From: Prauserella marina
Lineage (GTDB): Bacteria; Actinomycetota; Actinomycetes; Mycobacteriales; Pseudonocardiaceae
NCBI RefSeq assembly: GCF_002240355.1
Contig: NZ_CP016353.1
Location: 3,398,501-3,462,500, forward strand
Length of the DNA stretch: 64,000 nucleotides
Reading direction: 5' to 3'
The notes beneath the pieces were generated by a model. The model was not told the origin of the DNA and did no database searches. It saw only the letters and a list, made by a program, of their open reading frames with translations. Below are positions 17,616-25,370 of the stretch, piece by piece; positions within the stretch are counted from its first letter, which is position 1; the number at the start of each line of letters is the position of its first letter. Made by a program: the position numbers and the translations under genes.

Positions 17616-18161
17616 GCTCGCCTCACTCCGAACCAGCGGAGGCATCCGCCCGCCCCGGACAGCGCGCGCACGGAACTTCGTTCAACCGAGCCGGGTGAGC
17701 TGTCAACGGAGCTCGCCCGCGCCGCGCGACCCACGTTCGGCGACGAACGCCGTTCGTTCCGGTTGATAGTTCGTGGAGGGATGTCGCGGGTACCTCGCTC
17801 GGCGCGGTCGCGCAGGTGTGAGATGCCCGTTCGCGTGGCGCTCCGCTCCACCTGTGAGTCCGTCTTGGCCGCGTTCGTCGCGGTCCGGACGCCACGCCGG
17901 TTCTCCCGCCCCGGTGAGTAATGCCCGTTCGCCGCTCGCCTGAAGTCCCGCTGACACCTCGGTGCTCCCCCGGGGCCGCGCTGACGCCCCGCCGCACTCC
18001 TGCGGTCTCCGCCTACGCCCCGCCGTTTTTCGCGCGGCCAGCTGTTCCCGCGCGCGGGAACAGCTGGCCGACGACCCGCGCGAACGGAGCCAGTCACGGG
18101 GATCACCTGCCCGTTCGCGGTGTGCGACCGCCTTGGGCGAACTTCTCAGGCCGCCACGAGC
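17616..18161. other. spacer between repeat arrays A and B
   Basis: 546 bases between convergent genes with no credible coding region. It holds a perfect 36-bp palindrome (18035-18070) and three copies of the short motif CCCGTTCGC (about 17825, 17923 and 18111). The open frames crossing it are GC-bias artefacts without ribosome sites. It is flanked on both sides by the outward-facing 21-bp arrays. Confidence 0.6.
18035..18070. terminator. perfect 36-bp palindrome downstream of kynU-kmo
   Basis: CGGCCAGCTGTTCCCGCG is followed with no loop by its exact complement. It lies about 140 bases past the kmo stop. As RNA it would form a very stable hairpin, so terminator is the default reading; a dimeric protein site is the alternative. 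T5 sits on its upstream (+) side, which does not make a canonical intrinsic terminator in either direction. Confidence 0.6.
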
Positions 18162-18262
18162 GCGGTTCTCGATGTCCTGGACGCGGATCTCACGGCCTTG
18201 AATGCGGAACTCACCGTCCTGGGTGCGGATCTCGGCGTCCTGGACGGGGGACTCGCGCACGG
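18162..18262 (+). repeat. 21-bp tandem repeat array B (plus orientation)
   Basis: Units start at 18162, 18183, 18204 and 18225 with GCGGTTCTC, GCGGATCTC, GCGGAACTC and GCGGATCTC, each exactly 21 bases, followed by the terminal unit GGGGGACTCGCGCACGG at 18246. The last two units run through the kmo 3' end on the opposite strand. It is inverted relative to array A. Confidence 0.9.
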
Positions 18263-19596
18263 GCCAGCACGCGGAGCAGGGCACCCAGCGCGCCCAGCAG
18301 GCCGAACGCACCGATCGCGCCCAGCACACCGAGGAGCTGGTGTTGTCTGCGCACCCTTCGCCGCACGGCGCCGTACGGCACCGTCGAGAAGGACACCAGC
18401 TCGTAGCGGGACACGTACCGGCCCGGCAGCGCGCGTTCCAGGGCGTGCTCGACGGTTTTGCCCAGTTTGAACAGCGGCGAGGCGACCTTGTCGCGCATCT
18501 CCACGAAGTTGGCCAGCGCCATGCTCGCGATCGCCTCGGTGTCGGTGCGCCGCCGCTCGAACAGCGCCAGCGCGGCAGGCCAGTCGCCGCCGGCCGCGTC
18601 GAGGCAGTCCTCAAGCACCACGACATCCTCGAACGCGCAGTTGGCGCCTTGCCCGTAGAAGGGAACGATCGCGTGCGCGGCGTCACCGAGCAAACCCACG
18701 ACGCGCGCTCCCGCCACCACCGCGTGCCAAGGCGCGCACCGGACGGTGCCGAGCACACCGACAGGGTTGCGCTGATAGTCGGTCACCAGCTCGGGCAGAT
18801 ACGGCTCGACGTCGGGGTAATTCTCCCGGAAGCAGGCACGAATGGCGGTGGGGGTGTCCAGCGCGGCGAAGCTTCCCGCGCCACTGTCCGGCCAGAACAG
18901 GGTGCACGTGAAAGACCTGTCGGGGTTGGGCAACGCGATCATCATCGACCGGCCGCGTGGCCAGATGTGCAGCGCGCCCTCATCCACGACGAACCCACCG
19001 GACCCGGCGGGGACGGTCAGCTCCTTGTATCCGTAGTCGAGAAGGTCGACCGTTTCGGAGCTGAGCCCGTGCCGGACGAGCTCGCCACGCACGGCCGAAC
19101 GCGCGCCGTCGGCGCCGATGACGACCGGCGCCGACCCGGTCCGGACACCGTCTGGGGTGCTGAACCGCAGTTCGCCGCTCGCGGGATCGAACCGGTCGAG
19201 CCGGTGGGAGAACCTGATCTCGATGTTCGGCCGCGCGTGCGCGGCGGTGAGCAGGACGTTGTTGAGCGCTCCCCTGCTGATCGAGTTGATGGCCAGCGTG
19301 CCCTCCGCGCTGTAGGGCTGGAAATCCAGTTCCCCCGCCACCGGGTGGATCATGCGTCCCCGCATGGGCAGCGCGTCGGCCAGTACGGCGTCCTCAAGCC
19401 CGATCCCGCGCAGCGCGGCGATCCCGCGTTCGGACAGCGCGAGGTTGATGGAACGGCCCTGCTCTGGTCCGGTGAGCCGGGGGTCGGCTCTGCGCTCGTA
19501 GACGATCACCCGCTCACCACGCCTTGCGAGATAGCAAGCCAGCAGGCAACCGGTGAGTCCCGCACCGACGATCGCGACCGATGGGCTGCCGGTCAT
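18211..19596 (-). CDS. kmo: kynurenine 3-monooxygenase
   Basis: 461 residues. It converts L-kynurenine to 3-hydroxykynurenine with FAD and NADPH. The N-terminal Rossmann motif is GAGLTG (11-16), followed by GRSINLALSERG, the kynurenine-monooxygenase-specific stretch, and GDAAHAIVPFYGQGANCAFED for FAD. The C-terminus is strongly hydrophobic (LLGVLGAIGAFGLLGALGALL), like the membrane-associating tail of other KMOs. The last 18 or so residues (RVPRPGRRDPHPGR) and the stop are encoded by the complement of repeat array B. It is coupled by ATGA (19593-19596) to kynU; GGAGG precedes the ATG. Confidence 0.93.
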   Translation of the reverse strand: MTGSPSVAIVGAGLTGCLLACYLARRGERVIVYERRADPRLTGPEQGRSINLALSERGIAALRGIGLEDAVLADALPMRGRMIHPVAGELDFQPYSAEGTLAINSISRGALNNVLLTAAHARPNIEIRFSHRLDRFDPASGELRFSTPDGVRTGSAPVVIGADGARSAVRGELVRHGLSSETVDLLDYGYKELTVPAGSGGFVVDEGALHIWPRGRSMMIALPNPDRSFTCTLFWPDSGAGSFAALDTPTAIRACFRENYPDVEPYLPELVTDYQRNPVGVLGTVRCAPWHAVVAGARVVGLLGDAAHAIVPFYGQGANCAFEDVVVLEDCLDAAGGDWPAALALFERRRTDTEAIASMALANFVEMRDKVASPLFKLGKTVEHALERALPGRYVSRYELVSFSTVPYGAVRRRVRRQHQLLGVLGAIGAFGLLGALGALLRVLARARVPRPGRRDPHPGR

Positions 19597-20867
19597 GAGA
19601 CCTCCGGGAGAAGCGCGGCCAGCGCGGCAGCGGCCCGCCAGCAGTCGTGGTGGGTCGAGTACAGGGCGGTCGGCGCCATGCGCAGCACATCCGGTTCCCT
19701 GGCGTCGGCGACGACCCCGAATTCGCCGCTCAGCCGGGAACACAGCGCCGCGGCACCGGTCCCGACCCTGATCGACACCTGGCTTCCCCTGCGCGGCGGA
19801 TCCGCTGGGGTGAGCACGTCCGCGCCGATACCTTCCAGCAACTCGTACAGGTAGCCGCTCAGCCGCATCCCACGCGCCCTCAGCACGTCCATGCCGATGT
19901 CGTCGAACAATCGCAGCGACGTCAGCACCGGCGACATCGCCAGTATCGGCGGGTTCGACACCTGCCACGCATCAGCACTGGCCGGTGGGCGGGAAACCGG
20001 TGCCATCTCGAACCGGGTCTGTTCCTCCGTGCTCCACCAGCCTTCCAGCCGGGGCGGCCCCGCACCGCCGAGATGCCGCTCGTGGACGAACGCTCCGGCG
20101 ACCGCACCGGGACCCGCGTTGAGGTACTTGTACGAGCACCACGCGGCGAAGTCGACCTCCCAGTCGTGCAGCCGCAGCGGCACGTTGCCTGCCGCATGGG
20201 CGAGATCCCAGCCGACGACCGCCCCCGCCGCGTGCCCAGCCGCGGTGATGGCCGAAATGTCCAGCAATTCTCCCGTCAGGTAGTTGACCCCGCCGAGCAA
20301 CACCAGCGCGATGTTCTCGCCACGCGCGGCGAGAACATCGCGCACCTCGTCGGCCGAACGGGCGCGCAGTACCGTGCTGTCGGGATCGAGACCGTGGAAG
20401 ACGGCCTGGCTGCGCACCGCGTAGCTGTCCGAGGGGAAAGCCGTGTCCTCGATGAGGATGCGGGTGCGCGTGCCCCGGGGACGGTAGAACGACACCATCA
20501 GCAGATGCAGGTTCACCGTCAGCGAGTTCATGACGACGGTTTCGCGTGGCAGCGCGCCGACAAGCCGCGCGGCGGGTTCGGTCAGCAGCGCGTGATACGG
20601 CAACCACGGGCGCAGGGCGTCGTGGTGACCTTCGACGCCGAGCCTCGCCCATTCGCCGAGGTCTTCGAGCAGCCGGTTCCGAGTCGCCACGGGTTGCAGG
20701 CCGAGTGAGTTTCCCGCGAGATAGGCGGAATCGGAGTAGCGGCCACCCCTGGCTGGAGGGATCAGGAACCTGTCGCGATGTCCGGGGTCGGCGGCATCGC
20801 GATCGAGCGCGCCCGATTCGGCCGCGCCGAGCGCCATCGCGGCCGTCCCGCCGTCCGGGTCGTTCAT
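19593..20867 (-). CDS. kynU: kynureninase
   Basis: 424 residues, the usual length. A PLP enzyme cleaving kynurenine or 3-hydroxykynurenine to (3-hydroxy)anthranilate and alanine. WCSYKYLNAGPG gives the PLP lysine at about residue 247, and GWDLAHAAGN gives the PLP-ring Asp at about 221. GGAGG lies 8 bases before the ATG at 20867. It is first in a two-gene operon with kmo; tryptophan dioxygenase and formamidase are absent here, so supply of kynurenine must come from elsewhere. The product set (3-hydroxyanthranilate) fits NAD salvage, catabolism or secondary-metabolite precursor supply. Confidence 0.95.
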   Translation of the reverse strand: MNDPDGGTAAMALGAAESGALDRDAADPGHRDRFLIPPARGGRYSDSAYLAGNSLGLQPVATRNRLLEDLGEWARLGVEGHHDALRPWLPYHALLTEPAARLVGALPRETVVMNSLTVNLHLLMVSFYRPRGTRTRILIEDTAFPSDSYAVRSQAVFHGLDPDSTVLRARSADEVRDVLAARGENIALVLLGGVNYLTGELLDISAITAAGHAAGAVVGWDLAHAAGNVPLRLHDWEVDFAAWCSYKYLNAGPGAVAGAFVHERHLGGAGPPRLEGWWSTEEQTRFEMAPVSRPPASADAWQVSNPPILAMSPVLTSLRLFDDIGMDVLRARGMRLSGYLYELLEGIGADVLTPADPPRRGSQVSIRVGTGAAALCSRLSGEFGVVADAREPDVLRMAPTALYSTHHDCWRAAAALAALLPEVS

Positions 20868-21070
20868 GACCGCACCTCCGTGGCGTCACAACAACAACAC
20901 CAGCAATAACACACCGCCGCCGCCCGTGCCGCACCATCGAAGATCAACTTCGGTGACCCCGGTCCCGCACGCCACCGCCGATCTGTTTTGATCTTGGCTC
21001 GCGGCCCGCACGTCCCGCGCCGCCGGAGCCGTACCGAGCCTCCACTTTTCGTTCGGATCAAGGGAGAACC

Positions 21071-21952
21071 ATGGACCTGCCACCGGTCCCAGCCAGCGTC
21101 ACCGCCTTGATCGCCTCAGGGAATCTGCCACCCGAACTGGCCCCGTTGTTCACAGCGGAAGGGCAACTGGCGGCCGACACGGACTGGGCACACGTCGCCG
21201 AGGCAGGAGAAGACCATCTCGCCGCCTCCCCCGACGAACCCCACCGCGCGGCACTGGCCCTGGCCTGCGCCTACGGCCGCCTCGAAGACGCCGACGACGG
21301 CGTCGCCGATCCCGAACGCATGGCAAAGGACACCAGCAAAGCCATCACCCTGCTCGAACTGGCCGAGGCAACCGGAATCAACGAGGACGAGACCGCGCCC
21401 CTGTGGTCGTTCGCCCACCGCATGGAAGACCTCGCGGCCGAACTCATCGACGAAAACGCCGACCTGGACGCCTACATCACCGAACACGGAACGACCCCAC
21501 GCGAACAACTGCACACCAAGCTGCGCGACGCACACGACCGCTACGCGGCAGGCGACCGCGCCGCCGCGCTCACCCTGTTCCGCCAAGTCGCCGAAACCGA
21601 CATGTGGCTCACCTTCAGCGGCGGCGGCGACATCACCGAACCCATCGACATCGCATGGTGCCGCCTGCTCGACGACGCGGCCCACTCCGAAGGACCGGAC
21701 GCGGCGCGCGAGATCTGGCGGGAAGCCGCCACCGCCTACCGGGGCGCGACCTTCCCGCGCGTCGACCACGCGTGCCCCCTGATCGACGTACTGCTCGGAA
21801 CCGGCGTACCGGACATCGTCGCGGCCATCGCCGACATGCGACTACGAGCCGCCGCGCCGGACCAACCCTCCGGACTCCTGCCATGGCCACTGGACGAACA
21901 CGAACGCCACATCCTCGACCTCGCCTCGGCCGAAATCGCGGCCTCCGGCTGA
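21071..21952 (+). CDS. hypothetical helical (TPR-like) protein
   Basis: 293 acidic residues, predicted soluble and mostly helical, with TPR-like stretches (HRAALALACAYGRLEDADDG; DAHDRYAAGDRAAALTLFRQVAETD). No catalytic motif and no named family recognised. AGGGAG lies 5 bases before the ATG. It diverges from kynU across a 203-base gap and is followed by a hairpin at 22073-22092. A role as a scaffold or regulator is only a guess. Confidence 0.75.
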   Translation: MDLPPVPASVTALIASGNLPPELAPLFTAEGQLAADTDWAHVAEAGEDHLAASPDEPHRAALALACAYGRLEDADDGVADPERMAKDTSKAITLLELAEATGINEDETAPLWSFAHRMEDLAAELIDENADLDAYITEHGTTPREQLHTKLRDAHDRYAAGDRAAALTLFRQVAETDMWLTFSGGGDITEPIDIAWCRLLDDAAHSEGPDAAREIWREAATAYRGATFPRVDHACPLIDVLLGTGVPDIVAAIADMRLRAAAPDQPSGLLPWPLDEHERHILDLASAEIAASG

Positions 21953-22072
21953 GCACCAACGCCGAAAGCCGGGCAAAGGCCGGAATCCCATGGCGCGCAG
22001 CACTTGCCGCCACCCCGGCCTCGAACCGGCATCCGCGCTGTTCCCGACCTTCGACGGTGACACGATCGGGTT

Positions 22073-22092
22073 GGAAGGTTTACGGACCTTCC
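22073..22092. terminator. hairpin downstream of TPR-like gene
   Basis: GGAAGGT and ACCTTCC pair around a 6-base loop, extended by partial GGG/CCC pairing outside. It lies about 120 bases after the TPR-like gene and 60 before the next small gene. Confidence 0.5.
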
Positions 22093-22151
22093 CAGCCCAC
22101 CACCACCGGCGCTTAGTGTGTTGCAGTCGGACGATGGGGAGGTTGTCCTGA

Positions 22152-22364
22152 ATGGTGGTGTCGAGTATGTCGCCGGAGCAGACGGAATGGCTCGATCGTC
22201 AAGCAGACGACGCGCGAGCCGTCATCGCGGACCTGCACACGGCGGCCATGCGAGCGTTACTCGCGGGCACCGGAAACAACGCCACCACACAGGACTCCGA
22301 GTCATCGTCGCCGAAAACCGGCTGGTTCCACATTGATTCGGCAACCACCAGCCCGGCCGAGTGA
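22152..22364 (+). CDS. small hypothetical protein
   Basis: 70 residues, no family recognised. GGGGAGG lies 9 bases before the ATG, which supports real translation. The first half is a polar helix (MSPEQTEWLDRQADDARAVIADLHTAAMRALLAGTG); the rest is Ser/Thr-rich. It lies in a run of very small genes before the two-domain VOC gene, an arrangement common in actinomycete accessory regions. Confidence 0.5.
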   Translation: MVVSSMSPEQTEWLDRQADDARAVIADLHTAAMRALLAGTGNNATTQDSESSSPKTGWFHIDSATTSPAE

Positions 22365-22488
22365 CACATGACCGAGCACAGTGGACGGAAAACGGTTCAC
22401 GCACACAAGCCCGTCACCCGGCAACCCCGCGTGACGCGGACCAGCGAACAGCCTTGAGATCCCGCACCTCGCTCTGAAGGGATGAGTT

Positions 22489-22719
22489 GTGCGCGCCACT
22501 GAGATACAACTGCTGGTGGGCGACAAGGTCACCTACACCGCAGCACAACCCACGAACCACCAAGAACCCCGCGAGCACGGAAGCGTTGTCGCGACACCTG
22601 TTTTCGACCGCTACACCACCACGTGGTGGGTTCCGGTCCGCCCCGACGGCGCCGCGGCCGACACCGAGCCGGACTGGGTCAGCGGACGGCGGATCGTCGA
22701 GGTCGAGTCAGTGCCATGA
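22489..22719 (+). CDS. small hypothetical protein (beta-rich)
   Basis: 76 residues starting at a GTG with GAAGGG about 7 bases upstream. The sequence alternates short hydrophobic strands and turns (EIQLLVGDKVTYTAA, TWWVPVRPDG, RRIVEVESVP), suggesting a small beta-barrel. Its stop overlaps the next start in ATGA (22716-22719), so the two are translationally coupled. The function is unknown. Confidence 0.6.
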   Translation: MRATEIQLLVGDKVTYTAAQPTNHQEPREHGSVVATPVFDRYTTTWWVPVRPDGAAADTEPDWVSGRRIVEVESVP

Positions 22720-22868
22720 GCACACCGACGACACCGGCCGACGTCCACACCGAAAGGCCACCGGCCGATGGCGAACGCACCCCGATCTTCGACGAGGTCG
22801 TCAACCAGAGCGGCTACCACTGGCCCCAGGCGTGGCCCCAGGAGTCAGCCGACGAACCCCGCGGCTGA
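22716..22868 (+). CDS. very small hypothetical protein, coupled
   Basis: 50 residues, acidic and polar, with one aromatic patch (NQSGYHWPQAWPQE). Translation probably depends on coupling through the ATGA overlap with the preceding 76-residue gene. No homologue recognised. Confidence 0.5.
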   Translation: MSTPTTPADVHTERPPADGERTPIFDEVVNQSGYHWPQAWPQESADEPRG

Positions 22869-22898
22869 CGCCGCTCGACCCCACCCAGCCCCGAAAGA

Positions 22899-22927
22899 TG
22901 ATCAACAGAACCGGCCGGGACTATAGT
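22899..22927 (+). promoter_or_regulatory. sigma70-type promoter
   Basis: The -10 hexamer TATAGT (22922-22927) matches the consensus at 5 of 6 positions and lies 17 bases after a weak -35 TGATCA (22899-22904). An ATG follows the -10 by only 6 bases, the configuration of leaderless actinobacterial mRNAs. Confidence 0.6.
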
Positions 22928-22933
22928 GCCCCC

Positions 22934-22996
22934 ATGCTGCCTCACCGGGACTTCACACTCCGCCCCGCCCCGAATGAGCGGAGCGCGCGGGCATGA
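22934..22996 (+). CDS. 20-codon leader ORF, probably leaderless
   Basis: An ATG placed 6 bases after TATAGT opens a 20-codon basic ORF (MLPHRDFTLR at its start) whose TGA overlaps the VOC gene ATG in ATGA (22993-22996). The geometry suggests that the mRNA starts at or near this ATG and that the peptide's translation feeds the VOC gene. The frame is too short to judge by codon use. Confidence 0.45.
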   Translation: MLPHRDFTLRPAPNERSARA

Positions 22997-23811
22997 GCAC
23001 ACCCGTCGCGCCGGGAACCCCCTGCTGGATCGAACTGGCCACCCCCGACCTCGACCGCTCCATGCGGTTCGGCCAAGAACTCTACGGCTGGCACTTCGAA
23101 CGCGTACGCGACTCGGCCGGCGAAGACTACGTCATCGCGCTCCTGTTCGGAGAACCGGTAGCCGGCCTGCGCCGCCACCCAGCCGACATCCTCGACTGGA
23201 CCGTGTACCTCGCCACCGACAATCTCAGCACCGCGGGCAACCACGCGAGCAAACTCGGCGGACGAGTACTCCACCCCCGACCACACGCCGTACCCGGAGT
23301 CGGCACGAAAACCCTCATCGACGACCCCAGCGGCGCCACCGTCGGCCTACTCCAACCAGCCGCCGACTGGGCCTTCACGGCAGGTGTCCCCGGCGCACTG
23401 ATCTGGCTGGAGTTCGTCACCCGCAGGGCAACACTCGCCGACCGGTTCTTCGGCAGCCTGTTCGGCTACGACCAGCGCCAGTACGGCAACGGCAGGACCA
23501 TCGACTACGTCGTCTACTCCCACGGCGACGACTCGGCCATCGGCAGAGTCCGCATGGCAGCCGACACCCCCGCCGACGTACCACCCCGCTGGATCGCACA
23601 CTTCGCCGTCGACCCCGACCTCGGATTCGACAACACCCTGCAACGCGCGAGAGCCGCAGGCGCCAGGCTCCGCTTCCAGCCCTACACCAACTCACTCGGC
23701 AAAGTCGCCGTCATGTCCGACCCACTCGGAACCCGGTTCGCCATCATCGACCCCTCACTGGCCTCCGAATGGACCTTCGGCTCCGCGGCCGACGACCCCT
23801 ACGACGACTGA
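22993..23811 (+). CDS. two-domain VOC-family protein
   Basis: 272 residues with tandem VOC modules: residues about 8-120 (CWIELATPDLDRSMRFGQELYGW, ending DDPSGATVGLLQPA) and about 130-260 (LIWLEFVTRRATLADRFFGSLFGYD, ending SDPLGTRFAIIDPS). This matches the CFP-30B-like/hydroxylase group of unknown chemistry common in actinomycetes. It has GGAG 9 bases upstream and overlaps a 20-codon leader ORF. It is convergent with the YCII gene. Confidence 0.85.
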   Translation: MSTPVAPGTPCWIELATPDLDRSMRFGQELYGWHFERVRDSAGEDYVIALLFGEPVAGLRRHPADILDWTVYLATDNLSTAGNHASKLGGRVLHPRPHAVPGVGTKTLIDDPSGATVGLLQPAADWAFTAGVPGALIWLEFVTRRATLADRFFGSLFGYDQRQYGNGRTIDYVVYSHGDDSAIGRVRMAADTPADVPPRWIAHFAVDPDLGFDNTLQRARAAGARLRFQPYTNSLGKVAVMSDPLGTRFAIIDPSLASEWTFGSAADDPYDD

Positions 23812-23871
23812 CCCGGACCGGGACGGCCCCAACGGCCGCCCCGGTCCACCGCACAGCACGGCAAAACCCGA

Positions 23872-24267
23872 TCAGGCCCCGAAAACCGACACCTCGTCGA
23901 CCGGCCGCACCTCGACCGCCCCGAACCTACTGTCCGGAAACCGCGACGCGATCTCCACCGCACGCCGCTCACTCTCGCAATCGAGAACGAAATACCCGGC
24001 CAGAACCTCCTTCGCCTCACCGAACGGCCCATCGGTCACCACCGGAAGCCCATCCACCGGCCGCACCGTCCTCGCCCGCGCGGGAGACCCCAGCGCAACA
24101 CCCGACACCAGCTCACCCGAGGCCACCAACTCGCTCGCCAACACCTCAGCCTCACCAGAAACCTCGGCCCGCTCCCGCTCGGACAACGCCTCGAACCCCG
24201 CGTCCCGCTCGAACATCGGATGCTCCCACCGCGTGGGGTTGCTGTAGATCAAGAGCAAATACTTCAC
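23872..24267 (-). CDS. YCII/DGPF-domain protein
   Basis: 131 residues starting MKYLLLIYSNPTRWE with the family core VTDGPFGEAKEVLAGYFVLDC at about 78-98. It resembles the ECF42 partner at 11596 but has no sigma gene beside it. Its start overlaps the upstream VOC stop in ATGA (24264-24267), so the pair is co-translated. Confidence 0.85.
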   Translation of the reverse strand: MKYLLLIYSNPTRWEHPMFERDAGFEALSERERAEVSGEAEVLASELVASGELVSGVALGSPARARTVRPVDGLPVVTDGPFGEAKEVLAGYFVLDCESERRAVEIASRFPDSRFGAVEVRPVDEVSVFGA

Positions 24268-24689
24268 TCCGGCTCCTCCTCACCACGCTTCGCGGCGACA
24301 CCAGCCACCCCGACCACATTCCCCTCCGGATCCACGAACCGACCGACTACAAGACCACCGGGCTCCGCCTCCGCCGGTTCCGGCCCCAGCACCACCGTCC
24401 CACCTAGCCGCCGCGCCTCACGCAAGGCTTCCCCCACATCGTCGACACCCACATAAAACAACGCCCTGCTCGCATACCCGGCACCACCGGCCACCCCGCC
24501 ATTGATCCCCATCACGCCCTCCTGCTCCGTCGTCGCACCATCGACGAACCCGTACTCACCCGGCGCCGACACCGCGTCCGTCGCGGCATCACCGACCTGG
24601 AACCGCCAGCCGAACAACGCGCCATAGAACTCACGTAGCCCAACCGGATCCGAACCGATCACCTCGAAATGCACGACAGGCTGTCCCAT
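24264..24689 (-). CDS. VOC-family protein (glyoxalase-like)
   Basis: 141 residues, one VOC domain: VVHFEVIGSDPVGLREFYGALFGW at the start, YVGVDDVGEALREARRLGGTVV in the middle and GRFVDPEGNVVGVAG at the end. GGGGAG lies 4 bases before the ATG at 24689. It is coupled to the YCII gene. The substrate is unknown. Confidence 0.88.
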   Translation of the reverse strand: MGQPVVHFEVIGSDPVGLREFYGALFGWRFQVGDAATDAVSAPGEYGFVDGATTEQEGVMGINGGVAGGAGYASRALFYVGVDDVGEALREARRLGGTVVLGPEPAEAEPGGLVVGRFVDPEGNVVGVAGVAAKRGEEEPE

Positions 24690-24794
24690 GATCTCCCCTT
24701 CCGTAACCGACCGGCGCCGCCCAACGCGACGCCACCCCCATAGGTCGAAGCCACGAACCCCCGCTCGACATCCCCACCACAATCGCGCCCCGAA

Positions 24795-25370
24795 TCACCC
24801 ACCCACCGGATAACGGCCGAGCACCCCACGCACCAGAACCCGGGTCGCCGACCCCGTATCCACCAGCGAACCCGTCGTCAAGCCCGTGAACACGATCCCC
24901 AGCACCCCCATCTCCAGCACCTCGGCATCCTCGTCGCTGATCGCGATCCCCGCGGCCACACACTGCTCGACGATGAGAGCACGCCTTCGAGCCAGCGCAC
25001 CCGCCAGCACACGTCGTACAGCCACGTCCCTCGTACCAACCAGATGCAACTCGAACAACGCCAACGGCTCGTCCGAAAGATCAGTCACCATCGACGTCAG
25101 CACCGTCACCAGCGCCTGTTCAAGGTCGGCAGGCTCAAGCGGGCGCACCACCTGAGCGGCCACCCGCTCGTCCAGCCGCGTCATAAACCGCTCCACGATC
25201 CCCGTGATCAGCGCCTGCCGCGTCCGGAAATACCGCGACGTCGTCCCAGCGGGAACCCCGGCAGCGGCATCCACCGCCCTGTGCGTCAAGCCATGAGAAC
25301 CCTGCGCGGCAAGCACCCCGATACTCGCGTCGGCCAGCAGATCTCTGCGTTGCGAATTAGGACGCGGCAC
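24795..25370 (-). CDS. TetR-family transcriptional regulator
   Basis: 191 residues. HTH at about 10-57 (GLTHRAVDAAAGVPAGTTSRYFRTRQALI), then a TetR_C-type domain. The GTG at 25370 lies 14 bases inside the 3' end of the FAD monooxygenase gene, so the two are an operon and the regulator probably controls it through the repeats upstream of the monooxygenase (26805-26834). Confidence 0.88.
   Translation of the reverse strand: MPRPNSQRRDLLADASIGVLAAQGSHGLTHRAVDAAAGVPAGTTSRYFRTRQALITGIVERFMTRLDERVAAQVVRPLEPADLEQALVTVLTSMVTDLSDEPLALFELHLVGTRDVAVRRVLAGALARRRALIVEQCVAAGIAISDEDAEVLEMGVLGIVFTGLTTGSLVDTGSATRVLVRGVLGRYPVGG

Noticed and set aside
17623-18106. Open frames across the A/B spacer
   Set aside because: They have no ribosome sites, are Arg/Pro-rich frame artefacts of GC-rich DNA, and overlap repeats on both strands.
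21990-22120. Possible tRNA on the minus strand (GGTTCGAGGCC resembles a T-loop)
   Set aside because: No acceptor stem, D-arm or anticodon arm can be folded at the right distances; the local hairpin fits a terminator better.
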